Shown: piece by piece, positions 35,486 to 45,840 of the stretch
Layout: each line of letters opens with the position of its first letter
Position numbering within the stretch: position 1 is the first letter of the stretch
Source of the DNA: Phycomyces blakesleeanus NRRL 1555(-)
Taxonomy: Eukaryota; Mucoromycota; Mucoromycetes; Mucorales; Phycomycetaceae
NCBI RefSeq assembly: GCF_001638985.1
Contig: NW_017265137.1
Span: 2,381,848 to 2,445,847 of the forward strand
Length of the DNA: 64,000 nt
Reading direction: 5' to 3'
Position numbers and translations under genes: made by a program
Notes under the pieces: generated by a model
Told to the model about the DNA's origin: nothing
What the model saw: the letters and a program-made list of their open reading frames with translations, nothing else
Database searches by the model: none

Positions 35486-35696
35486 TAATCAACTCAAAAA
35501 TAAAAAGAATTATTCGATCTATGTGTGGGCTTTGCCGTGTTTTCTTTTTCTTTTTTTTTTGCTAAGCATTTTGTTAAGAATTTTGTTAGGCACTTTGCTA
35601 AGCGTTTTGCTAAGCATTAGTTTTGTACAAACGGTAAGAGGCAATTATGTTGGACCATGCATGTGGGCAGACTGGGTCAACAAAAGTGAACAAATA
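35486..35696. repeat. degenerate AAGCACTTTG-type minisatellite behind the cargo gene
   Basis: At about 35560-35620 the plus strand has TAAGCATTTTGTTAAG, TTAGGCACTTTGCTAAGC and related units. They are in the same orientation as the left-arm minisatellite but decayed. The stretch then reaches the right arm border at 35697. Confidence 0.6.
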
Positions 35697-35791
35697 CAAA
35701 ACCCAAACACCCAGCAACCCTCGACAGCATGATCCCAGTGGTACTTACATTTACCAAACTTGCTTTCGTCAATCTCCACAATGACGTCGTT
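35697..35791 (-). pseudogene. fragment of Merlin/IS1595 (ISXO2-like) transposase, right
   Basis: Inverted duplicate of 33751-33845, same peptide (EIDESKFGKCKYHW, VEGCWVFG). It is truncated at the arm border like its partner. Confidence 0.6.
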
Positions 35792-35815
35792 GCCCCCCCC
35801 CCCCCCCCCCCCCCC

Positions 35816-35990
35816 GAGTGCTTAACAAAGTGCTTAACAAAGTGCTTGACAAAGTGCTTAACAAAAAGTGCTTGACAAAGTGCTTAACAAAAAGTGCTTA
35901 ACAAAGTGCTTGACAAAGTGCTTAACAAAGTGCTTGACAAAGTGCTTGACAAAGTGCTTGACAAAAAGTGCTTAACAAAAAGTGCATAAC
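35816..35990 (-). repeat. minisatellite GTGCTTAACAAA/GTGCTTGACAAA, right arm
   Basis: Inverted version of the left-arm array with a different order and number of 12- and 14-bp units. The arrays have therefore diverged in copy number although the flanking unique sequence is almost identical. Confidence 0.93.
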
Positions 35991-36044
35991 AAATTTCCCC
36001 TTTTTTCATTCTTTTTTTTTTTTTTTTTTTTTGCGTTGGATATT

Positions 36045-37146
36045 TTAGAGCCTCTCTTTGTTGAGACACTTGTCAAAGCATTTAACAGAATGAGAAACAA
36101 AACCTTTGAAATCACTTAAATATAAACTATCACATGCTTCGCTAATTCTTGTCATGAGTGATTCTTTTTCCAAAAACTTATTTCGTTTCACTTTACTCTT
36201 GACGACTGACCAGAACTGCTCGATTGGATTCAGTTCAGGAGAATATGGAGGAAGATACGCATACTGGTATCCCCGAGAATTGATATACTTACCTATATCG
36301 GTTGAGCTGTGAATAGGAGCGTTATCCATGACAAGGTAATGTCCCTTCATTTCTGGATATCTGTCCATTTCATCAAGAGTAGCCTTCACAAAGCTCAAAT
36401 AATGCCCTGTCACTGTTCCTGTGCTATAAACGTCAGTCTCATGTCCAAGCTTTCTCTTTTTGATACGCTTTGGAACTCTCAAACTAACATTAATTAAGCC
36501 AGTGGCCGATATGGCACCTAAAATAGATGTTGCTTTCGCTTTAGTCATAGGCACTGTAACTATTGCAGGAGTTCCCTTCTTTGACCAAGCCATACCTCGT
36601 TTCAAATTAATGTGAAAGGCTGATTCATCCAGAAAGACACAATTTGTTGTAAAGTCCATGTCAGTTTGCTGCCACTTTTGGACCCAAACGTACCTTTGCT
36701 GAATTTTTTCCTCGCTGTTTCTTTCTACAGAATGGAACTGCACCTGCTTAATTGATAGATTGCACTGCGTTGTCATGAAGTTATAAACAGTACTACGAGA
36801 AACATTAAGATCTACAAAGTTTTGCATTAAACTTCCTACCACTTCAGTTAAAACAGCAGAAGGATTCTCATCAATGCACCTTAAGATAAATTGTTTATGC
36901 TCCTCCCCAAGAATACGACGTCGACCTGACTTTTTCTTTTTTTTCGAAAATACTCTCAGGATCTTCATAATAACGTTTGACCCATCTCTGAGCTGCACGA
37001 ATATGAATACCTAATTGTCTCGCGGCAGCAGAAGCACTTAAGCATTTGCTAAAAAATAGGTGAAAAAATCTCGTTTTCTCATCATCAGAGTAAACTGTAT
37101 AGCGTCGCTTGTTGAATAACTCCATATCAACATCATTGTTGGACAC
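36045..37146 (-). pseudogene. Tc1/mariner-type transposase, right copy, 5'-deleted and frameshifted
   Basis: The catalytic frame (36045 up to about 36935) is the same as the left copy with one visible change (KVKRNKF for KVKQNKF). It has the same A8 break at about 36937-36944. The N-terminal frame is missing its first 65 or so codons because 359 bp were lost between two AATGATGT repeats. This copy cannot encode the full N-terminus. It could only act, if at all, through the left copy. Confidence 0.85.
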
Positions 37147-37206
37147 AAGTTTTTTTGCACGACATCAAACTCAAAATCAGCGACTTTACTTTTTGAAATG
37201 ACTGTA

Positions 37207-38142
37207 TATATATATAAGATATGTTAGAATTAAAGTATATACATATATATTCAAATGTTCAAATGTAATAATTTGTGCTACTTTGATCGAGTCTTTAAAT
37301 ATATACAATATAAAATATGTGGTGGTCAAACTGAATTGAACCATGCAATTTGAATCAAACAATAAACATATATATATATATATATATATATATTGGTTTT
37401 GTGATTCTTCTTGGATAATCACAAAGCGTCAGGTATTACATATTTATGTAATTGAACCGTCAATCTAGGTTACTTATAAAAAAAAACGATACTTTAATAT
37501 TCTAATCATATACATTACAAATTATCTGATCTGCTCTGCTCTGCTCTGCTCTGCTCTGCTCTGCTCTGATCTGATATATGATCAATTTTAAACAAATAAT
37601 AATAATAATAATAAAAGACCCAATATTTATTCAAATCAATGAATCAAATACTTGCTCAAATACGCCAACTACATAAAGCAGTTTAGCCAAACATTTTGTA
37701 CTTGATATTTCTTTGCTGCAAAAAAAAAAAAGAACAAAATGCTATATGCTTCTTTTTATGACTCCGAAGAAGTGTCTGATGTGGTGTGCTTAAAAAAATA
37801 TTATATATATATATATATATTTTACAAGTGATGTGATTCTACAAAGGATATAAAAGTCACATACACCCAGAGTCCTTTTTATTTTGTATTTATAATATGC
37901 ATATATTATTTGATCTCTTGGACGGCTGATGGTTCTTTTTTTTTTTTTTTTTTTTGGTAACCAAAGGGAATAATGGATCGGGCGGGGGTACAGGTGAGTG
38001 ATGGAATCTGCATGGGTTGACTGCAGAACTCCAGTACACAATATGTATATACTGGTTAAACCTCTACTATAAAAAAAAATAAAAGAAAATAAAACACCCT
38101 AGTGCATAATATCGATTAAACACTTCCATCATAATTTCATTT
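37207..38142. other. intergenic, no gene recognised
   Basis: Holds (TA)n tracts (37369-37393, 37803-37820), a (CTGCT)n pentamer array at 37526-37575, (AAT)n and a poly-T run at about 37937-37955. No supported ORF. Confidence 0.6.
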
Positions 38143-38211
38143 TGACGTCTTGAACCTTAAGAACAAGACGAATCCTATGCAATCGGAGAAAGGTAAGTAA
38201 GGTCTATATAA
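38143..38211 (+). promoter_or_regulatory. core promoter of the Ala/Ser-rich surface protein
   Basis: CRE-like TGACGTC at 38143-38149 and a TATA box TATATAA at 38205-38211, about 128 bp upstream of the start codon. Confidence 0.55.
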
Positions 38212-38338
38212 GCTTGAAGGGTTTGGCAGCTTTACGAAAAAAAAATAATATATATATATAGCGCCTATCTCTTCATTTCTTTCCTATCACTACTACCTTG
38301 TTATCTTTCTTTAATTCCATAAAAAAATCATTATCACA

Positions 38339-39032
38339 ATGCAGTTCAAGATCCTTGCCCTCTTCCTTGCCATTGCCTTTGTTGTAGTCAACTCCCAGGG
38401 TGGTAAGTACACAGACATGATTACAACTCTAGATTCAACCAAATTTGATCTAATCGTCTGATTGAATATTCTAGTTGCCGCCCCTGCCCTTACTTCGCTC
38501 GCCTCCAAGTAAGAAATCAAATATAATTTATAATAACAAATACCATTAACACTCTTGATAATATAGAATCGGATGGCTCGAGAACTCAAACAACCCCCAA
38601 AAGACTGAATTGATCCAATCTGCCGAGTCTGCCTACAGCCGTATCTCTGCTGCCTTGGCCATCCAGACCTCTGCACCTACTGGCTCAGTATCCGGTGCTG
38701 ACACTACTGGTGCCGGCGCAACCGGTGCCGCTGTTGGTGCCCAGTCTTCTTCCACTGACGCCGCTGCCGGTGGTGTTGCTGCCACTACCTCCTCCATTGA
38801 GTCTGCCGCTTCTTCTGCCGCTGAGGCTACTTCTTCCGTTGCCGAGGCCAGCTCTTCTGCCCACGGAGTCGTCAACTCTTTGGAGTCAAAGGCCACCTCC
38901 ATAGCCGCTGCTGCCACAAGTGCCGTCGGAGATCACACCAGTGCCGGTGTCCGTGTTGCCTCTGATTTAGTTGTCCAGATGACTGCCATTGCCGGTCTCA
39001 TCGTTGCTACCTGTGTTGCTTTGATGGCCTAA
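38339..39032 (+). CDS. secreted Ala/Ser-rich surface protein with GPI-like C-terminus
   Basis: Three exons (38339-38402, 38475-38508, 38567-39032) give 187 residues with matching phases. The N-terminus MQFKILALFLAIAFVVVNS is a signal peptide. A short conserved-looking domain (APALTSLASKIGWLENSNN, LIQSAESAYSRISAAL) precedes a long Ala/Ser/Thr/Gly stretch typical of O-glycosylated stalks. The end is hydrophobic (MTAIAGLIVATCVALMA), consistent with a GPI-anchor signal. GC content is higher than in the flanks and codons are strongly C-ending, suggesting high expression. No enzymatic motif. Probably a cell-wall or membrane-anchored protein. Confidence 0.85.
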
Positions 39033-39463
39033 GCCTATTGTCACCTATTTCATTTCTTTTTTTAATTTTATTTTTCTTTATCTAATTATGGATATTAATA
39101 CTTACTATTCTTATATATTTTAACAAACATACATATTCTTTTTATTTATATATATATATATATATATTCAATTATGTATTTAATTATCTAAATAAATAAA
39201 TTATATGTATCTTATCTATGTATTCTATATGCTTTTTTTTTTGAATAGTGAGAATCGTATTATTATCTTTAATGCAGGCCAAGTCTTTTATATACTTTAA
39301 TTTTATTAATTAAACTAAACTAAATTGAATTATGTATATATATATATATATATATATTCTCTTGATTTCAAAATGTCGAATTGTACAATTTAAGTTGTAC
39401 ATTTATGCTATGTAAATGCTAATCTTCTATTTGTGATTTTGATTTGAAGACTTGTTTATTTCA

Positions 39464-39503
<40 letters not shown>

Positions 39504-39970
39504 TAGATAAAGAAAACCTTGGTGTTTAGATCATAACCGGTCAATTAATTGATCAATTATGATTTACTGATCTACATTTCAACCTCACACAACATATTTC
39601 TTTTTTGTATGACGCGCCCAAAGCTATTTCCATAGGATTGGCAATATTATTTTCTGGATTCATATAATACAGAATATACATATTTCTACCAAATTATTAT
39701 TAAAATCTTGTTGTTTTTTTAAATAGAAAAAAATTGTATATCTACAGACACAGATTTAAATGGTGAATTATATATGCAGCTTTTTCCCTGTGACTTTTTT
39801 TTCCCTGTGTCTTTTACTGTGTTGTCTCATGTACAACATTACCCCGCATTACAAGCAGCTCCGCCCATCAAGATCCACTCACACACGTATGTATATATAT
39901 ATAGTTGTATTTGTATGTAATGTATTTATGCAAAAAAAAGGGCGAGAAGATAATACCCTTGACTAACAGA

Positions 39971-40001
<31 letters not shown>

Positions 40002-40474
40002 GCGTGTTTTGTTATTATCTCCAAGTGTCATATTGACAGCAGTTGGTTGCTTTACTTTCTGTTTTTAACTAATTGATCTTTTGAAGTACAATGTACAAAT
40101 ACTAATGCTTCAAATACTAGAGCTTTATTATATATTAATACAAGTATCAGGATTAATTGTGCAGTTGAAAGAAAAACACAATATTAGACCTTGTTATAAA
40201 AAAATTGCACATCAATTGAGACGGTGTTTACTGCTACAATTATATTATTATACCATTATGCTATCAATTTTTGTGCGGAGAATTCTTTTTTTTTTTTTTT
40301 AAAAAAAAAAAAGCCATTAAGATGAAATATGTATGGTTTGTCTAAAGAAATCAATACATGATCTCTATGGTTATATTACAGCAGCATATGACACAAGTAG
40401 ATATCAGTAGTTAGTAGTAAAGAAAAAGAAGAAAAAAAAAGAAAAACCAAGGATTCTGCCAGAAATAACAATTA
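39033..40474. other. intergenic, no gene recognised
   Basis: AT-rich 3' flank with (TA)n at 39146-39166, 39335-39357 and 39971-39993, (AAT)n at 39466-39503, and a T-run/A-run palindrome near 40288-40312. Short ORFs lack any coding signature. Confidence 0.6.
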
Positions 40475-40476
40475 TA

Positions 40477-40735
40477 ATTGGTGTGGACAGACTGAAAAGT
40501 TCAAACGACTCTAACTGGCTAGTCTTCTTCCATTGCCAGTTGGATAGTGAAGATCATGTCTTTAATGAGAGAGGTGTACCACAGTAAAAAAGGCCTTGCA
40601 AAACATAAAACTCGCAACAAAACACCACCTGATGGAAGAAATGGTATTATGAGCACTAGATTTTTACCTAATACGCATTTGAATTAATTTTGAACTTTTT
40701 TTTTTTTTTGATCGTTTTAGTCTGTCCATACCAAA
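40477..40735. mobile_element. MITE-like element with 17-bp terminal inverted repeats
   Basis: The left end ATTGGTGTGGACAGACT (40477-40493) and the reverse complement of 40719-40735 (TTTGGTATGGACAGACT) match at 15 of 17. TA lies on both sides (40475-40476 and 40736-40737). The element is 259 bp, without coding capacity. The ends suggest mobilisation by a Tc1/mariner transposase, unrelated in sequence to the composite element ends. Confidence 0.7.
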
Positions 40736-40737
40736 TA

Positions 40738-43120
40738 ATTTTCTTAATGTTCTAATTTTAATTTGAGTCTACATAGTCCAATGTTAATCATCTACTTACC
40801 TTGTGAACAAGGATATATATATATATCAATAGAAAATGGAAAAGAAAGTGAGTGAGAGAGAGAGAGAAATATTGGGTATGCTACACTGCCCAAATTAGGA
40901 AACTATAGTATACCAAGATTGCCATAAAAGAAAAGACCTATTTTTTAAAGTAAAGGCACATGTAATTGAGAATTTTTATATTATTAATATTATTATTTAG
41001 ATTTCATTATGAGTATCTTTAGAGCTTCTTCTTCTTTAAAGAAAAATAACTATAGAAAAAGGTACTTGCAACAATTGGCTTGGATATACTGATAAGCTAA
41101 ATTGTCTTGGTCTTATTGACACTAATAATTGTATTAATAAATTATTTTGGATAATCTTACAATCTGCTCGTACAACGTCCAAACACACACACAATAAATA
41201 TATTTATATACATTTTGTACTGTAAAAAGGATTGTTTTATCAGATAGAACGTCTTCTTATTATTATTATTAGTATTAACATTATTCTACTATTCAACAAC
41301 AACAATAACAACAAAAGAAGAACAAGATGCTTGATATCTGGGTATTCAAACCAGACCCTCTTTATTTATTTTTCTATAGAGAGAAAGAACACAAGGTAGG
41401 ACATGGCGGTTTGGTTGAGTAACCTGACTTGAGATTATAGCCAAAGAATAAAATAAATCATAAGTCAAAAGTCAAAAGTCAAAAGAAAAGAGTCTATGGT
41501 CCCCAACCACACAATTAAGCAATTAGGCAACCGATATTGCGATTAATTTATTTCTTTTGGTTGAATCTTACTACTGCTACCAAGTACCCTTCTTTCTTAA
41601 TATACATATATGAATATTAAGGAGAAGGATCAAGACTTTAGGAGTCTTGTCCCCCTTTATATATATATATATATATATATATAAGTGTCTGCATGTACGA
41701 TTATTATTCTTTTGCCCCAGCCAAAGCCAAAAACTTTCTATAATTGAAAGCAATAAAGCGGCATGTTTTATCTAACCTTTAAAAACAAAAGCAAAAAAAA
41801 AAAAGTATTTTACGATTCTTCATTTCGGATGAGTCATGGTTATGTTTGAAGTGGTTTTATAAATTTAGGCTCATTTGGTGTGATTAAGGATTCAGATTTA
41901 TAATAAGGCAATCCTGATCAAGATTTGTGTCAAGGAGATCTAGAGAACAACGATTTTTGATATAATTTTATCGATTAGTATTAGCAAAAAAAAAACAAAC
42001 AGATAGATAGATAGAAAGAAAGAAAGAAATGGTATCGTTTAATAGCCATTATTAACTTTTCATTAGTCACTTATTTATTTGGCTGTGTTAAATGTTGAAT
42101 GTTAAATAAATCAACAAAGTAAAAATAAAAAATAAAAAAAGCCAAATTCGCACTGACCATGCTCCTTTAAAACAACCCGCCCCTTCCCACAATTTTCCCC
42201 CCTCCCTTTTGATATAGATAGAATACATCTTCTTCTTACAGTCATTTTAAGCTTCCACAGTTCTTTAAAGACTTGGAGTTTAAATATGTAGATAGGTGGA
42301 TAATCAATGCCAAAAAAAAATTTTAAGAAAGAAAAAAAAAAGAAAAGAAAGCACAAGGAAAGCTTCAATTTTCGTATTCAGTGTTCTTTACGCACCAGTC
42401 TTTGGTTCTTGGCTGTTCTATATATAAATATTCATATTTTTCTTGCCTTTTCTTTAGTCAAACAGAAGCGTTGATTGGGTTGGGAGGGGGAAAAATACAT
42501 TACATCGAACACCGACAAAGTGGCGGCAGGAGTTCGATTCGACGAGGATAAACAACATATACACACACAACACATACACAAAATTGGATCAGAGCACAGC
42601 AACACAGACACGCAGCCAATAAGGGCGACTATTTTTTTACACACAAAATAAAAATGGTATGAGAACCAAGCGAAGCACTCCAAAATAATAAATAAATAAA
42701 ATAAAGTATCGTGCACTCTTAAATGGAGAATAAGAAGAAGAAAATCAAAATCAAAATCAAAATTTTTAAAATTAAAATCAATGAATTGAATTTAATGAAT
42801 GAATGAATGAATGAAATAAAGGATCAAATATAAAGAAGTACAAGAAGTAGAAGAAGTGAATGAGCAAAAACAACAACAGCAAAAATAACAACAACAATAT
42901 AAATACAAGTCTATATATAAAACTCTATATAAATAATATGTACACCTATCTACCTATCTACGCACGCACACACACACACACACATACATCCTCACACTCA
43001 TACTGCACACACTACACACAATATACACCACATACGCACTCTTTCTCTTGTTCTTTTTCTTTTTTTTTTTCTTTCTCTCTCTCTCTATACACACCCACAC
43101 CTACACCTACCCAAAGGGCG
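40738..43120. other. intergenic and long upstream region of the LUFS/WD40 gene
   Basis: No gene seen. Notable tracts are (TA)n at 41660-41683, (GATA)n and (GAAA)n at about 42001-42028, (AATG)n at about 42797-42815, and CA repeats at 42962-42985. ORFs at 42432-42716 and 42860-43123 are low-complexity. Confidence 0.55.
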
Positions 43121-43157
43121 TGACGTCAATTAATTTTGGCTGTGAACATATATAAGG
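43121..43157 (+). promoter_or_regulatory. CRE and TATA box of the LUFS/WD40 gene
   Basis: A perfect palindromic CRE, TGACGTCA, at 43121-43128 lies about 20 bp before TATATAAGG at about 43149-43157. The start codon is about 180 bp further on. Binding by a bZIP factor is an inference. Confidence 0.6.
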
Positions 43158-43336
43158 TGTCCAATCTGCGGCGTTTCTTCTTTCAACCCCCTCTTCCACC
43201 TTTTTTTTCTATCCTGAGCTCTTTTGCTCTCGCGATTTAAACTTTGTACGTTCACCTGTAGACAGCGCCCTGCTCTCGAGATACAAGACGGCGCATATAA
43301 ACAGCAAAGAAACTAGCCATCCATTTGACATCGCAC

Positions 43337-45270
43337 ATGGCACAGCCGCAATTAAGGAGGGCCGCCTGGGATGGGTATGTGCGAGGTTAAAAAAAAACAC
43401 TGATCAGAAGAAAAAAAAAAGAAAAGAAAAACAATGAGGAAGGGGGTGGAGAAGGGAGAGAAGGGTTGTGGGATGAGATGAGATGCTGATGGCTTAAGCT
43501 AGGCAGAATAACCGGCCAGTAGTAGTAGACAAGGCAACCGAGCTACTACATCTCTACATTTACGACTACTGCAAAAAGCGCAATTTTGCACAGGCCGCTC
43601 GGGTGTTCTCTGCAGAAGCGAACGTGTCTACAGATCATTTGCCTCCGGTCGATGTGCCGACCGGCTTTCTTGCTGACTGGTGGGGAGTCTTTTGGGACGT
43701 CTACCATGCTAAACACAAAGATGCTCAAGCGAGCAAGGAAGCTGGAATGCATGATGAGGTACTGTAGGGTAGTAGTGTCAATGGCAGTAGTTTTAGTAGC
43801 CATATTAGTCATACCAGTGTTATTAGTAGTAACAGCACCAGTACTAGTAGCAACAGTAGCAATAGTTATTATTTATATAAGCTGTAGTAGCTCTAAAAGC
43901 AGTAAAAGTAGCAGTAAAAGTAGTAATAGTTGGCTGTGGTAGTGGTAGTGGAAGCAGCAATGAATCTGTAAAGTAGTAAACAAAAGACAAAGAATCAGAT
44001 CATCACCACACACTAAATATCAAATACCACAAATATTCATATATACACATATATATTTTCTGTGTTGCAAATATATACACACACTTTTTTTTCCCTTTAA
44101 AAAAATAGTATCATGAATTCATCCGTGCCCGCCGAGAAGAGGCCATGCAACAGCAAAGAGCTTACAACATGCAACAGGCTCAACAACAACAGCAAACACA
44201 AGCACAGCAAGCACAACAGCAACAACAACAGCAAGCACAAGCACAGCAAGCACAACAGCAACAACAACAGCAACAACAACAGCAAGCACAAGCACAGCAA
44301 GCACAACAAGCACAACAACAACAAGCACAACAAGCACAACAAGCACAAGCACAGCAGCAGCAACAACAACAGCAACAACAGCAACAACAACAGCAGCAGC
44401 AGCAGCAGCAGCAACACCAACAGCAGCGGAGACCGTCCGAGGTTCAGCGGGCCGCTGCTCAATCTCCTCAACACCCTCATCATCCACACCCTCACCCGCA
44501 AGCAGGTCAAGCACCACATATGCAAAGTGTGCCTTCTCAGCACACGCCTATGTCACGGGACACCCGTCAGTCACCCGCCAGCAGTGTCGCCTCCTTGCCC
44601 ACCAATCCGATGCCTCCTCCTCAATCTACCATTGTAAATACTCCCCAAAGCCTGCCTGCAACTTTGCCACAACACCTCCCCGGGCGCCACACAGCCTCAC
44701 CCTCATTTTCGCCCCAGCAGATGCAGCGAGCCAATGTCCTCGGACCGGATGGAATTCATCCCATGTCTGATCCGATGTTAAACTCGTCCATGACCGTAGG
44801 TGTTCCAATCAATCCCCAAGGACAACCAATGATGGCCAGACCTCCGAATGCTGTTCATATGCAGAGCGCGATGATTTCTTCCGCCATGGCTGCTCTGGGA
44901 TTTGCTGGTCGTGATCCACAGACCCTGAGTCCCGAAGAACGGGTAAGTCCGCCACCAACTATGGTCATGAAACAATTTTTTTTTGTTTCGTTTTAGGTGA
45001 AATGAAATTAATATCTTATTTGTGTACATTTATAATGTTGTTGTTTTTTTTTTCTGTATATAATATAATTATTATAATTGTATATTTTTACGCGTGGTTT
45101 GTATATTAGACTTTACTTCAAAATCAGTATAAAAAGAATTCTGCCCAGATGACACATAATACTATGCTCCGTAACGCGTAAGTTGTGAACTCACCACGAT
45201 CATAATTCGACATTCTTATAATATATATATATATATATATATATACCTATGCACAAACGAACATACACAA

Positions 45271-45304
<34 letters not shown>

Positions 45305-45796
45305 GTACGTACGCACGCACGCACGCATCAGTATGGCCCAAGGTGGTAATTCCCAGGTACGAATGCATATGCAGCAACAAGTTATGAATCATCAATTACT
45401 TCAGCAACAACAAGCTGCTGCTGCTGCTGCTGCCGCTGCCGCCGCCGCCGCCGCTGCCCAACAACAGCATCATGCTCAACATCAGCAACAACAGCAACAA
45501 CAGGTTCAACAACAGCAAGGACCAGTACAAGCTACACCACAACAGCAACAAGTTCATCAGCAGACTCAAGCTCAGGCCCAGGCCCAGGCTCAACAACAGG
45601 CTCAAGCTCAAGCTCAACAACAGCAACAAGCTCAAGCTCAGGCCCAGGCTCAAGCTCATGCTCAGGCTCAAGCTCAAGCTCAGGCCCAGGCTCAAGCTCA
45701 AGCTCAGGCCCAAGCTCAAGCTCAGGCCCAAGCTCAACAAGTTCAACAGCAGCAGGCTCAGGCTCAGGCTCAACAACACCAACAGCAACACCAACA

Positions 45797-45840
<44 letters not shown>

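Larger units (their letters stand above)
35697..37204 (-). repeat. right inverted arm of composite element
   Basis: Reverse complement of the left arm: IS1595-like fragment (35697-35791), C-run of 23 (35793-35815), minisatellite (35816-35990), T-run, transposase, outer terminus. Relative to the left arm, 359 bp are missing at 37130-37137. Confidence 0.9.
31987..37206. mobile_element. composite inverted-repeat Tc1/mariner-type element with central cargo
   Basis: The termini CAGTCATTTC (31989) and GAAATGACTG (ending 37204) are inverted and bordered by TA on both sides (31987-31988, 37205-37206), the Tc1/mariner target duplication. The inverted arms run 31989-33845 and 35697-37204. Each arm holds a DD34E transposase, a poly-A run, a minisatellite, a G/C homopolymer and an IS1595-like fragment. 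No transposon end is found at the inner borders, so the whole 5.2 kb behaves as one unit. The right TA lies in a (TA)n tract, so that duplication is weak evidence on its own. The centre (33846-35696) carries a zinc-finger/nuclease-like gene. Confidence 0.8.

Noticed and set aside
33729..35815. Homopolymers G21 and C23 as a special structural (G-quadruplex) signal
   Set aside because: They are present symmetrically because the arm was duplicated; length calls of such runs are unreliable, so no functional claim is made.
31989..37204. Interpretation as two independent Tc1 insertions in opposite orientation
   Set aside because: Neither copy has an inner terminus or inner TA, and both arms share the same nested poly-A, minisatellite, G-run and IS1595-like fragment.
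42500..42546. tRNA-like B-box (GAGTTCGATTCGA)
   Set aside because: No acceptor stem, A-box or anticodon arm can be folded around it.
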